A program made the translations under genes and the position numbers. Below the pieces are notes generated by a model that saw nothing but the letters and a program-made list of their open reading frames with translations, ran no database searches and was not told the origin of the DNA. Positions 1 through 7,186 of a stretch of DNA of 33,395 nucleotides are shown here, piece by piece. Numbering within the stretch: position 1 is the stretch's first letter; each line of letters opens with the position of its first letter. Source of the stretch: Bacteroidales bacterium (GTDB lineage: Bacteria; Bacteroidota; Bacteroidia; Bacteroidales; JAADJA01). The DNA lies in contig JADHVR010000041.1 of the NCBI GenBank assembly GCA_016783885.1, positions 1 to 33,395 of the forward strand. The letters are read 5' to 3'.

Positions 1-1
1 A

Positions 2-1678
2 ACCTTCACTGCCGTCCAGACGGTTACTCTTATAGTTACAGCAGGAGTTAGTGTTTGGGAAGAATATACAATTGTGTTTGATGATGAATCTTCTTATAAT
101 GGTACGGATGAATATATTGCTTTCAAACAAGGAGCGGATTGGACTTATAGAACTTTGTATATCGAAGATTTTGTTTATGAAGCAATACCTCCTGCAACAG
201 CAACATGGAATGGCAATGCAAAGAGCAACGACTGGCACGATGCTGGCAACTGGGATACAGGAATTCCCGGAACAACTACAGATGTAACTATTCCAGCCGG
301 GCTTACAAATTATCCAACTATTGGTGCTTCTGCTGCATGTAATGATATAACAATTGAATCCGGTGCTACAGGTGATGCTTCATTACTTGATAATGGTTAT
401 CTTACAGTTTATGGTAATGTCACTGCCGAACGTTATTTAACAGCCGATGATTATCATAATTTCTCTCCATCAGTTTCAGGAGAATTTGCAGAGGCTTTCC
501 ATCTTAGTGGAGCAACCGGATTGGATGTTTATTTATATTCACACAATGAAGCCAGTAACGATTTTACCGAAGTTTCTAGTTTAACTACACCTCTTAATCC
601 ATTCCAGGGTTATACGGTTTGGGTTGACGGCGCTAATGCAACCCCACCGGTAGGTAACTGGACATTTGATTTTACAGGTGGCTTAAATACAGGTAATTCC
701 GGAAGCGCAGATAATGTTGTACTATCTTCACCGGGTGATTGGTCCCGTGGTTGGAATTTCTTCGGAAATCCATATCTCTCTGCAATTGACTGGGATGCAG
801 CAAGCGGTTGGACAAAAATTGACATTGATGCTACCGTCTATATCTATAACACTGCTCTTGATCAATGGGCGACCTACAGTTTAGGAAGTGGAGGCAACAA
901 TGGTGGTTCGCAGTATATCGCAATGGGACAGGGCTTCTGGGTTAAAAGAACTAATGATGCAGTCGGACCTTATCCTTTGCAAGGTACACTTACTATGGAT
1001 AACGATGTAAGAGTACATAACGGAGTCGGTTACCTGAAATCTGAAATAGCAAATATTGTTAAGTTACAAGTTACAGGAAACGAATATTCAGATGAAACTT
1101 CAATACTCTTCAGGGAAGATGCAACAGTAGGCTTCGATAGTCAATACGATGCATACAAATTACCGAGCGTAGAAGTTGCTACTCCTCAACTTTATTCTAT
1201 TGCCAGTACCAATCATGCTGTAAATGTTTTACCTGAAACAGAATGGGTACAACTTGGATTTACAGCAGGTGTTAATGGTGAATACACTATTTCAGCAACT
1301 GAAATAAATGATATTCCATCAGTATGGCTTGAGGATACATTTACAGGTGAATTTACAAACTTGACAACTGAATCTTATACTTTCACTTACACCGTAGGCG
1401 ATGATGAAGCCAGGTTCATAGTTCACTTTACACCTCTTGCTGTTGATGAAAATGCTGAAGATATGTTCGGCATCTATTCATACAACAAAGATGTTTATGT
1501 TTCCGTACCTGAGAACACAAAAGGTGATATTGTGATTTACAATATGATGGGACAGGAAGTTACAAGCGCACCGATTAACAGCGCACTTAATAAGATCACT
1601 CTTGAAGAAAGCGCCTATTACGTTGTAAAAGTGCTAAGCGACGAAAGTCTGGTAACGAGAAAAGTATTTATAAAATAA
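2..1678 (+). CDS. T9SS type A cargo, large surface/secreted protein (5' truncated)
   Basis: The reading frame is open from base 2, so the gene begins upstream of the window; a GTG at 74 is only an internal codon. About 558 residues are visible. There is no recognisable enzyme domain. The body is rich in Gly, Thr, Asn and aromatic residues, with beta-sandwich-like stretches typical of Bacteroidota surface proteins. The last ~75 residues form a T9SS type A sorting domain: MFGIYSYNKDVYVSVPE, then IVIYNMMGQEV, then YYVVKVLSDESLVTRKVFIK at the end. By family knowledge, such tails direct export through the type IX secretion system, after which they are removed and the protein is attached to the surface or released. 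It is followed 86 bases downstream by a tiny protein with its own sorting-like C-terminus. Function of the passenger region: unknown. Confidence 0.9.
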   Translation, partial: TFTAVQTVTLIVTAGVSVWEEYTIVFDDESSYNGTDEYIAFKQGADWTYRTLYIEDFVYEAIPPATATWNGNAKSNDWHDAGNWDTGIPGTTTDVTIPAGLTNYPTIGASAACNDITIESGATGDASLLDNGYLTVYGNVTAERYLTADDYHNFSPSVSGEFAEAFHLSGATGLDVYLYSHNEASNDFTEVSSLTTPLNPFQGYTVWVDGANATPPVGNWTFDFTGGLNTGNSGSADNVVLSSPGDWSRGWNFFGNPYLSAIDWDAASGWTKIDIDATVYIYNTALDQWATYSLGSGGNNGGSQYIAMGQGFWVKRTNDAVGPYPLQGTLTMDNDVRVHNGVGYLKSEIANIVKLQVTGNEYSDETSILFREDATVGFDSQYDAYKLPSVEVATPQLYSIASTNHAVNVLPETEWVQLGFTAGVNGEYTISATEINDIPSVWLEDTFTGEFTNLTTESYTFTYTVGDDEARFIVHFTPLAVDENAEDMFGIYSYNKDVYVSVPENTKGDIVIYNMMGQEVTSAPINSALNKITLEESAYYVVKVLSDESLVTRKVFIK

Positions 1679-1694
1679 TCTCCCCACCTCTTAT

Positions 1695-1711
1695 CCCCCT
1701 CTTAGAGGGGG
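1695..1711. repeat. Short perfect palindrome (7-bp stem, TTA loop) after the T9SS gene
   Basis: CCCCCTC-TTA-GAGGGGG forms a perfect 7-bp GC-rich stem. It lies 17 bases after the upstream stop codon inside a C-rich/G-rich stretch (1681-1722). No T-tract follows, so a classical terminator is not certain; it may be part of a dispersed intergenic repeat or a processing/attenuation hairpin between the two genes. Confidence 0.55.
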
Positions 1712-1764
1712 TGCAGGGGGAGGAAATTAAACTCTTTATGTAAATAATTAAAAAATATACAGAT

Positions 1765-1983
1765 ATGAAAAAAGTTATAAAATTATTAGTCGTTACAGCG
1801 TTTTTATTAGCAGTTCCGGTATTTATGATGGCACAAAATCCTCCACATCCCAATGGTGGTAACGCACCGGGTACAGGCAATACACCTGTTGGCGGTGGCG
1901 CACCCATTGACGGCGGATTGAGCATTATGCTGGTTCTTGGCGCTGCTTACGGATCAAAGAAGCTTTATAAAGCGTTTAAATAA
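1765..1983 (+). CDS. Small exported protein with C-terminal sorting-like signal (PID-CTERM-like)
   Basis: A 72-residue protein in three parts. Residues 1-23 are a signal peptide ending near FMMAQ. Residues 24-48 are a Pro/Gly/Asn-rich linker containing TPVGGGAPIDGG, in which the P-x-x-G-G unit occurs twice. Residues 49-61 are a short hydrophobic segment (LSIMLVLGAAYG), followed by the basic tail SKKLYKAFK. Motif, hydrophobic helix and basic tail in that order resemble C-terminal sorting signals, and I recall the PIDGG form being called PID-CTERM in Bacteroidota. A paralogue lies at 11193-11426 in this window. There is almost no mature domain between the two signals, so it is unlikely to be an enzyme. 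It follows a T9SS cargo gene on the same strand and could be co-transcribed. Start chosen at ATG before MKKVIKLL, a normal signal-peptide beginning. Confidence 0.8.
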   Translation: MKKVIKLLVVTAFLLAVPVFMMAQNPPHPNGGNAPGTGNTPVGGGAPIDGGLSIMLVLGAAYGSKKLYKAFK

Positions 1984-2009
1984 ACAGGAAATAAATAATA
2001 GTGTTTATT

Positions 2010-2077
2010 AGGCTGAGGCTGATCCCGAACCCCGATAATTATCGAGGTCGGGATTAGCTTTGGTTTTAGCCTTTTTT
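2010..2077 (+). terminator. Rho-independent-type terminator, long imperfect hairpin plus T-tract
   Basis: The 5' arm (GGCT, then GGCTGATCCCGA) pairs with the 3' arm (TCGGGATTAGCT, then AGCC), with a perfect CGATAATTATCG palindrome at the tip (2033-2044). Six T residues follow (2072-2077). It lies 27 bases after the stop of the small exported protein and most likely ends that transcript. Confidence 0.7.
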
Positions 2078-2208
2078 ACTTTTGTTCACAGCGACTCTTC
2101 CATGTTCCCTCACCCACCGTCTTACCCTTCGAACTATGGAAGGTCTTAAAACCTTTCAGGTCTCAGCCACACTGTCTTTCTCCGAACTGAAAAGACCGGC
2201 AAACACGA

Positions 2209-2357
2209 GCTTTTTCGGATTTGGGCAAAGCCTGTGGGTAAGATAATCCGAAAACAGATATAGGGTTTAATCTCCATAGCTATGGAGATTTTAAAATCCG
2301 TGGCTATTTACTTTCGGATAAGCCACCGCATATTCCCGCGCCTAAATCCGAAAGAGC
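2209..2357. repeat. Intergenic multi-hairpin repeat, copy A (inverted GCTTTTTCGGATTT ends)
   Basis: Three hairpins in a row: TTTTCGGATT (2212-2221) pairs with AATCCGAAAA (2245-2254); a perfect 22-base palindrome lies at 2269-2290, centred on CATAGCTATG; CTTTCGGAT (2311-2319) pairs with ATCCGAAAG (2346-2354). The outer ends GCTTTTTCGGATTT and AAATCCGAAAGAGC are near inverted repeats. The same order of hairpins and the same end sequences recur at 19160-19416. There is no open reading frame of note. The rest of the gap 1984-2499 holds the terminator upstream and the operator region downstream; in 2078-2208 I see nothing recognisable. A non-autonomous mobile (MITE- or REP-like) element is an inference. 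Confidence 0.6.
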
Positions 2358-2409
2358 TTGGGACAAATTCATCCTGATTTGTTAAATTTTGTTAAAATCA
2401 ATAATAAAG

Positions 2410-2482
2410 TACGAAGATTTTCGTAATTATATTTGGAATTACGAATGTTTTCGTATTATATTTGCATACGAAAACTTTCGTA
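2410..2482 (+). promoter_or_regulatory. Triple palindromic operator for the BlaI-type repressor
   Basis: Three 16-bp palindromes with the same half sites: TACGAAGATTTTCGTA (2410-2425), TACGAATGTTTTCGTA (2440-2455) and TACGAAAACTTTCGTA (2467-2482). Each is TACGAA-N4-TTCGTA, with centres 30 and 27 bases apart. The third ends 17 bases before the start codon of the BlaI-family repressor gene, and the sites bracket its -7 box. BlaI/MecI repressors are known to bind dyad operators in their own promoter, so autoregulation is the natural reading. Confidence 0.8.
2432..2464 (+). promoter_or_regulatory. Promoter of the BlaI/M56 operon
   Basis: TTTG (2432-2435), a 21-base spacer, then TATATTTG (2457-2464) fit the Bacteroidota consensus TTTG-N19-21-TAnnTTTG. 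The -7 box lies between operators 2 and 3, so repressor binding would block polymerase. An additional TATATTTG at 2428-2435 overlaps the -33 element and sits between operators 1 and 2. It looks like part of a partial duplication of the operator-promoter unit, but has no good -33 element of its own. Confidence 0.65.
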
Positions 2483-2499
2483 GAAGACTTTGAACAACT

Positions 2500-2886
2500 A
2501 TGAGTAAACAAAAAATAAAACCTACAGAAGCAGAACTTGAAGTTTTACAGGTGCTTTGGAACAAAGGCCCAAGCACAGTTAAGATTGTAAATGAAAAAAT
2601 TGGTGAAAACAAAACAGTCGGTTATACCACTACTTTAAAAATAATGCAGATCATGGCCGAAAAAGGGCTGGTATCAAGAATTAAAGATGGCCGCAACCAT
2701 ATTTATTCAGCTGCTGTTGCGCAAAACACCGCACAACAGCAGCTTCTTGACAAGCTGTTGAACGGGGTGTTTGGTGGTTCTGCCAAAAAACTTGTAATGC
2801 AAACTTTAGGTAGTAACAAAGCCACTAAAGAAGAATTGGAAGAAATTAAAAATTATATTGAAAAGCTGGAAGGAGGTGAATCATGA
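2500..2886 (+). CDS. BlaI/MecI/CopY-family transcriptional repressor
   Basis: A 128-residue winged-helix protein of normal length for the family. Residues 7-75 carry the signature: PTEAELEVLQVLWNKGPSTV, a recognition helix in GYTTTLKIMQIMAEKGLV, and the wing at GRNHIYSAAV. The C-terminal half is the helical dimerisation region that contains the cleavage site in family members. It is preceded by three TACGAA-N4-TTCGTA palindromes, so it is very probably autorepressed. Its stop overlaps the start of the M56 protease gene (ATGA), the standard repressor/sensor pair. In the classical system the membrane protease triggers loss of the repressor on a cell-wall signal. The signal here is unknown, and no beta-lactamase gene lies nearby, so a resistance role is not supported. 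Confidence 0.92.
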   Translation: MSKQKIKPTEAELEVLQVLWNKGPSTVKIVNEKIGENKTVGYTTTLKIMQIMAEKGLVSRIKDGRNHIYSAAVAQNTAQQQLLDKLLNGVFGGSAKKLVMQTLGSNKATKEELEEIKNYIEKLEGGES

Positions 2887-4919
2887 ATTTTGTTTACAAC
2901 CTTTTTTCGGAAAATTTGATAAATGCGACAGGCTGGACGCTGTTTCATTCAATATGGCAAATTGGAGTTGTTGCCGTGTTTTTAAAGTTGGTATTGCTTT
3001 TACTTAAAAAAAAGTCATCTGACCTTCGCTACAGCCTTTCGGCTATTTCCCTTTTTGTAATTATAATTTGTTCATCAGTAACTTTTTCCAAACATTATCT
3101 GGATGAATCCATAAATCAGGAAACTTCCGATAATGTACTTATAAGCAATTTTAATATACAAAACACACCAGGTCAATCAGGGGATTTTTTATATAACAAA
3201 AAGGGAAATACAACTCCGGCACTGAATTATAAGTTTTTCAATATAATAAACAGTAACCTGAATCTTATTGTAGGATTATGGCTGTTAGGAATTACTTTCT
3301 TTTTTTTACGATTCGCAGGAAGCTATTGGTATATTCAGCGTTTAAGAACCTTTAACAACTTTCCTGTAAATAAAAAATGGCAATCCATAGTAATTAGGAT
3401 CAGTCAAAAATTCAAGATCAAACAAAGAATAAAGGTTGCAGAATCGGCAATCGTAAAAATACCAATCGTTATCGGCTATTTTAAACCCATTATCCTTTTA
3501 CCTGTCGGATTGGTCAGCTCACTTCCTTATGATCAGGTGGAGGCTGTTATTACGCACGAACTGGCACACATAAAAAGAAAAGACTACCTTATTAATATTA
3601 TTAAATCATTAATGGAAGCTGTCTTTTTCTATCATCCGGCATTCTGGTGGATTTCATCTGTAATGAATACTGAAAGGGAAAACTGCTGTGATGATATGAC
3701 CATCAAAGCAAGTGGAAATACTGAGTCGTTGCGAAACGCTCTAATTAATCTGTACGAATACAATCAAGAATCAATAAAAATTGCGGCCGCTTTATTTAAA
3801 AACAATTATCAACTTTTAAAAAGAGTAAAGCGTATGAAAACTACAAATCAAACAAACCACGGAATTAAAGGAATTATGGCAGGGCTGGTAATTTTATTAG
3901 CAGGATTAATAATTATTACAACCAATTCCGCTTTTTCACCCAGACCTTCAGACCTTCCTGTTGAAAATCAAACCTTTGTTATTAATTCAGAAATATTTTC
4001 TGATGTAAAACCCGGACTGCTTTTTTTAAATCCGGCTGAAAAGGAGGCAAATAAGGATAAAGTTCCTGTAGTTGAAAAAATGATTCAGCAACCCGACACG
4101 ACAAAATCGAAAAAGAAAGAATCGGAGCACAGGGTGGTGAAAAGAACAGATGAAGGAACCTGGAGATTGGTAGTCGATAAAAAAGGCAAAATAATCGAAG
4201 CAACTGTTGATGGGAAAAAATTCTCAGAAAAAGAGCTGGAAAAAATCAGCATTGAAGTTGAAAATGATGTTGATATTGAGCTGGAAATAAAGATGGATTC
4301 GGTTAAAGTTATTATAAGAGAAGCTGAAAAGAAAATGAAAAAAGCGCTACAGGAATACGATAAAGCAATGGAGGCTTATGTAAAGGTTATGGAAAAACAC
4401 AATGATCTTAGCGCTATTAAATTGTTGGAAATTGCAGAGGGTGATTACGCAAAAGCACTGGCTCTGACAGAAATTGCCATGGATCGGAATCATATTTTCA
4501 TTGACAGGATTAACGAGGATATTTATAAAAATCTTATTGATCTGGACGAAAAATTACTTGAATTAGAGTTTGAGTTTTCTGATAAACATATTGATTTGAT
4601 TAAAGATTTGGAAATAGACATGGAGTTTGAAAATCTTGAAGAATTAGAGGTTTTAGAAAATTTAGAGCTGGAATTGGAGGATATAAATGAGAACCTGATA
4701 AAAACTTATGATATTTTTGAATCTGTTATACGTTCAGAACTTATTGAGGATAAAATAATCAAAAAGCGCGAAAATCTTTCTTTCAGGCTCACAGCGAAAA
4801 AACTTGTTGTAAATGGCAAGAAACAGCCAAAAGATATTCATGAAAAATATCTGAAGCTTTACGAAGATATTATTGAGGAGGAATTAGAAGGGACTACTCA
4901 AATTATTATTGAGGATTAG
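2883..4919 (+). CDS. M56-family (BlaR1-like) membrane metalloprotease with acidic C-terminal region
   Basis: 678 residues. Hydrophobic helices lie near residues 20-42, 50-68 and 125-148, and another at about 328-347. The zinc-protease motif HELAH is at 225-229, followed by the family's downstream motifs (YHPAFWW, then NTERENCCDD). The sensor domain of true BlaR1, a penicillin-binding domain, is absent. Instead residues ~348-678 are strongly acidic and Lys/Glu/Leu rich, with heptad-like stretches, and probably lie outside the membrane as a coiled coil. It overlaps the repressor gene by four bases (ATGA) and has an unusually good Shine-Dalgarno sequence, AGGAGGTGA, at 2871-2879, which suggests translational coupling. 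Likely role: a regulatory protease acting on the BlaI-type repressor; the inducing signal is not visible. Confidence 0.88.
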   Translation: MNFVYNLFSENLINATGWTLFHSIWQIGVVAVFLKLVLLLLKKKSSDLRYSLSAISLFVIIICSSVTFSKHYLDESINQETSDNVLISNFNIQNTPGQSGDFLYNKKGNTTPALNYKFFNIINSNLNLIVGLWLLGITFFFLRFAGSYWYIQRLRTFNNFPVNKKWQSIVIRISQKFKIKQRIKVAESAIVKIPIVIGYFKPIILLPVGLVSSLPYDQVEAVITHELAHIKRKDYLINIIKSLMEAVFFYHPAFWWISSVMNTERENCCDDMTIKASGNTESLRNALINLYEYNQESIKIAAALFKNNYQLLKRVKRMKTTNQTNHGIKGIMAGLVILLAGLIIITTNSAFSPRPSDLPVENQTFVINSEIFSDVKPGLLFLNPAEKEANKDKVPVVEKMIQQPDTTKSKKKESEHRVVKRTDEGTWRLVVDKKGKIIEATVDGKKFSEKELEKISIEVENDVDIELEIKMDSVKVIIREAEKKMKKALQEYDKAMEAYVKVMEKHNDLSAIKLLEIAEGDYAKALALTEIAMDRNHIFIDRINEDIYKNLIDLDEKLLELEFEFSDKHIDLIKDLEIDMEFENLEELEVLENLELELEDINENLIKTYDIFESVIRSELIEDKIIKKRENLSFRLTAKKLVVNGKKQPKDIHEKYLKLYEDIIEEELEGTTQIIIED

Positions 4920-5085
4920 GATTTACCGGCTCTATGTGAATTACGGGATGAGGATTCATAATTTATGATTCTATTTTTTTTTAAACAGTTAAAATCTTTG
5001 CGATTTGGTCACGAAATTGTGGGATGAAATTCCTTTTAATCAACAAGATTATTTATTAGTATTTTTTAAAGTTTATGCCTGATAG

Positions 5086-5117
5086 TTTGTTCAGGCGGGC
5101 GTATTAGTATAACTTTG
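5086..5117 (+). promoter_or_regulatory. Promoter of the secreted endonuclease gene
   Basis: TTTG (5086-5089), a 20-base spacer and TAACTTTG (5110-5117) match the Bacteroidota -33/-7 consensus. The start codon is 45 bases further on. A small hairpin, GCCTGA (5077-5082) with TCAGGC (5091-5096), overlaps the -33 element and could be an operator or simply a repeat fragment. Confidence 0.6.
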
Positions 5118-5162
5118 CAGATTGAAGATATTTCAAAAAATTTTAATTAAGTATATTTTAAA

Positions 5163-6197
5163 ATGAGCAAAACGAGGCATGCCTGGATTTTTATTCTCAC
5201 TTTATTTTTTTCCGCCGGACTGTTCTCCCAAATTCCGCCCGGCTACTACGATGATGCTATGGGACTTTCGGGAGATGAACTTAAAGCCGCGCTGCATAAT
5301 ATCATCAAGGATCATGCGGAATATTCTTACACTCAGATTAAGGAACTTTTAGAAGAAACAGATGAAGACCCGTTAAATACTGATAATGTTATTCTCCTTT
5401 ACACAGGCAGGTCGCAGAATAAAAACACTTTTGGCGGCGGGCCTGACGACTGGAACCGTGAGCATGTATGGGCAAAATCGCATGGTGATTTCGGGAATGA
5501 TCCGCCCTGCGGTACCGATATCCATCATATCCGTCCCGCAGATGCTTCGGTGAACAGCGACCGCGGGAATAAGGATTTTGACAGCGGAGGGCAACAACAT
5601 CCTGAAGCAACCGGTTGTTATTATACCGAATACACATGGGAACCCCGTGATGAAGTAAAAGGCGATGTGGCACGTATGATTTTTTACATGGCTGTGAGAT
5701 ATGAAGGCACATCCGGTGAGCTTGACCTTGAAGTGGTGGATTGGGTTAATACTGCTCCGGCACCGGAACACGGTAAATTTTCTACCTTGCTTGAATGGAA
5801 TAGTTTTGACCCCCCGAATGACTTTGAGATAAACCGGAATAATGTCATCTATTCTTATCAGAATAACAGGAACCCTTTTGTCGATTTTCCTGAGTTCGTA
5901 AATATGATTTGGGATCCGGCTTCAATAGCGGATGAAATTTCTACGGAAAACGATATTAAAATTTATCCGCTACCTGCTAAGGATTATATTACGATTGAAT
6001 TAAACAATCCTTTTGCAATATCTTATACAATTAAATTATTTAACGTTTTCGGAAACAATGTATATTGTGATAATTATTCTTTTTCGAACAATAATCCTTT
6101 AAAAATTGATTTACGGGAATTGACAGATGGCTTGTATTTTATTTATATTATATCAGAAAAATACATTGCAGAAGATAAAGTGTTAATTAAAAGATAA
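5163..6197 (+). CDS. Secreted endonuclease I family nuclease with T9SS type A tail
   Basis: 344 residues. Residues 1-22 are a signal peptide. Residues ~25-255 match the endonuclease I (EndA/Vvn-type) fold: WNREHVWAKSHG (97-108, with His101 of the family's R-E-H-V-W motif), TDIHHIRPAD (118-127), NSDRGNKDF (131-139), DVARMIFYMAVRY, and NPFVDFPEFV near the end of the domain. Family members cut DNA and RNA non-specifically, with Mg and a catalytic His. Residues ~262-344 form a T9SS type A sorting domain (IKIYPLPAKDY, LFNVFGNNV, LTDGLYFIYI), so the enzyme is probably exported to the surface or medium, for DNA scavenging or biofilm DNA turnover. The nuclease part is clearly GC-richer than the tail. 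It ends 23 bases from the convergent nfo gene. Confidence 0.92.
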   Translation: MSKTRHAWIFILTLFFSAGLFSQIPPGYYDDAMGLSGDELKAALHNIIKDHAEYSYTQIKELLEETDEDPLNTDNVILLYTGRSQNKNTFGGGPDDWNREHVWAKSHGDFGNDPPCGTDIHHIRPADASVNSDRGNKDFDSGGQQHPEATGCYYTEYTWEPRDEVKGDVARMIFYMAVRYEGTSGELDLEVVDWVNTAPAPEHGKFSTLLEWNSFDPPNDFEINRNNVIYSYQNNRNPFVDFPEFVNMIWDPASIADEISTENDIKIYPLPAKDYITIELNNPFAISYTIKLFNVFGNNVYCDNYSFSNNNPLKIDLRELTDGLYFIYIISEKYIAEDKVLIKR

Positions 6198-6220
6198 AAC
6201 TATCATGTCAACATTTTCAA

Positions 6221-7066
6221 TCAGGATCCGACTTGACTATAAAGCCATTTTATCTCCTCCTCCCACAAATTGTCATCCGGTGTTTCGAGTATCAGGGGCA
6301 TGTTGTCGAATCTTGGGTCATTCATGATCCGCTTGAATACTTCTTCGCCGAGAAACCCTTTACCCAAATTATCATGCCTGTCCACTCTTGTGGCTAAATC
6401 TTTTTTCGAATCATTCAGATGCATTCCTTTCAGGTAATTAAAGCCTACAATCCGGTCGAATTCTTCAAAAGTATCTTTATAACCTTTTTCTGTTTTAATA
6501 TCATATCCGGCAGCAAAAGTATGACAGGTGTCAATGCATACACCCACCCGACTTTTATCTTCAACAAGGTCTATTATGAAACTTAAGTGTTCAAATTTAT
6601 AACCCAAATTGCTTCCCTGTCCTGCGGTGTTTTCAATAACGGCTGTCACACCTTTCGTTTTATCAAGGGTAATATTAATTGATTCGGCAATGGTTTTCAG
6701 GCATTCTTCCTCCGATATTTGCTTAAGATGTGAACCCGGATGGAAATTGAGCAATTCAAGTCCGAGCAGTTCACAGCGCTGCATTTCATCTAAAAAAGAT
6801 TTTCTCGATTTGATTAAATTTTCTTCAACAGGATTGCCTAAGTTGATCAGGTAACTATCGTGAGGAAGGATATGCTTTGGTTCGTATTCATACTTGTCAC
6901 AGTTTTTTTTAAACAAATTAATATTATTTTCTGTCAAGGGTTTTGAAAACCATTGTTTCTGGTTTTTTGTAAAAAGGGCAAATGCTTTTGCTCCTATCTT
7001 ATGTGCGTTAACAGGTGCATTCTCCACACCTCCTGCTGCGCTTACGTGTGCTCCGACGTATTTCAT
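6221..7066 (-). CDS. nfo: Endonuclease IV (apurinic/apyrimidinic endonuclease)
   Basis: 281 residues, a usual length for Nfo, which cuts the DNA backbone 5' of abasic sites in base-excision repair. All nine zinc ligands known from the E. coli enzyme are present at the same residue numbers: His69, His109 (NFHPGSH), Glu145 (IENTAGQG), Asp179 and His182 (IDTCHTF), His216 (MHLND), Asp229 and His231 ([11 protein letters not shown]), Glu261 (LILETPD). The start is the ATG before [12 protein letters not shown], the usual N-terminus. It is transcribed from its own promoter (TATCTTTG on the minus strand at 7081-7088), divergent from queD and convergent with the secreted nuclease. Confidence 0.97.
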   Translation of the reverse strand: MKYVGAHVSAAGGVENAPVNAHKIGAKAFALFTKNQKQWFSKPLTENNINLFKKNCDKYEYEPKHILPHDSYLINLGNPVEENLIKSRKSFLDEMQRCELLGLELLNFHPGSHLKQISEEECLKTIAESINITLDKTKGVTAVIENTAGQGSNLGYKFEHLSFIIDLVEDKSRVGVCIDTCHTFAAGYDIKTEKGYKDTFEEFDRIVGFNYLKGMHLNDSKKDLATRVDRHDNLGKGFLGEEVFKRIMNDPRFDNMPLILETPDDNLWEEEIKWLYSQVGS

Positions 7067-7080
7067 ACAAATATTTTTAC

Positions 7081-7088
7081 CAAAGATA
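7081..7088 (-). promoter_or_regulatory. -7 promoter box of nfo
   Basis: The plus strand reads CAAAGATA, so the minus strand reads TATCTTTG, a match to TAnnTTTG. It is 14 bases upstream of the nfo start codon, giving a very short leader. Confidence 0.5.
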
Positions 7089-7144
7089 GTAAAACATAAT
7101 GGCTAAAGAATATTTTGATATGCTAAACATAAATATTCATGGCT

Positions 7145-7152
7145 TATATTTG
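7145..7152 (+). promoter_or_regulatory. -7 promoter box of queD
   Basis: TATATTTG matches the Bacteroidota -7 consensus and lies 34 bases before the queD start. No TTTG is found at the ideal distance; the nearest is at 7114-7117, 27 bases away. Confidence 0.45.
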
Positions 7153-7186
7153 CAAAGAATTTATTTATCAGTTTGCGTAATTAACA

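Noticed and set aside
74..76. GTG as the real start of the first gene
   Set aside because: The frame is open to base 2 and the preceding residues look like part of the same beta-rich protein; there is no signal peptide after the GTG.
1668..1925. Minus-strand 85-codon frame opposite the first mini-protein
   Set aside because: The Pro/Gly-rich mirror pattern results from the Gly/Pro codons of the real plus-strand protein, which has a signal peptide and a paralogue.
2500..4919. A beta-lactam resistance system
   Set aside because: The repressor/protease pair resembles BlaI/BlaR1, but there is no penicillin-binding sensor domain and no beta-lactamase or PBP gene nearby.
5373..5771. Long minus-strand frames (132 and 107 codons) opposite the endonuclease gene
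   Set aside because: They are shadows caused by the GC-richer coding strand. The plus-strand protein has full nuclease motifs and the antisense products show no domain, signal or start context.
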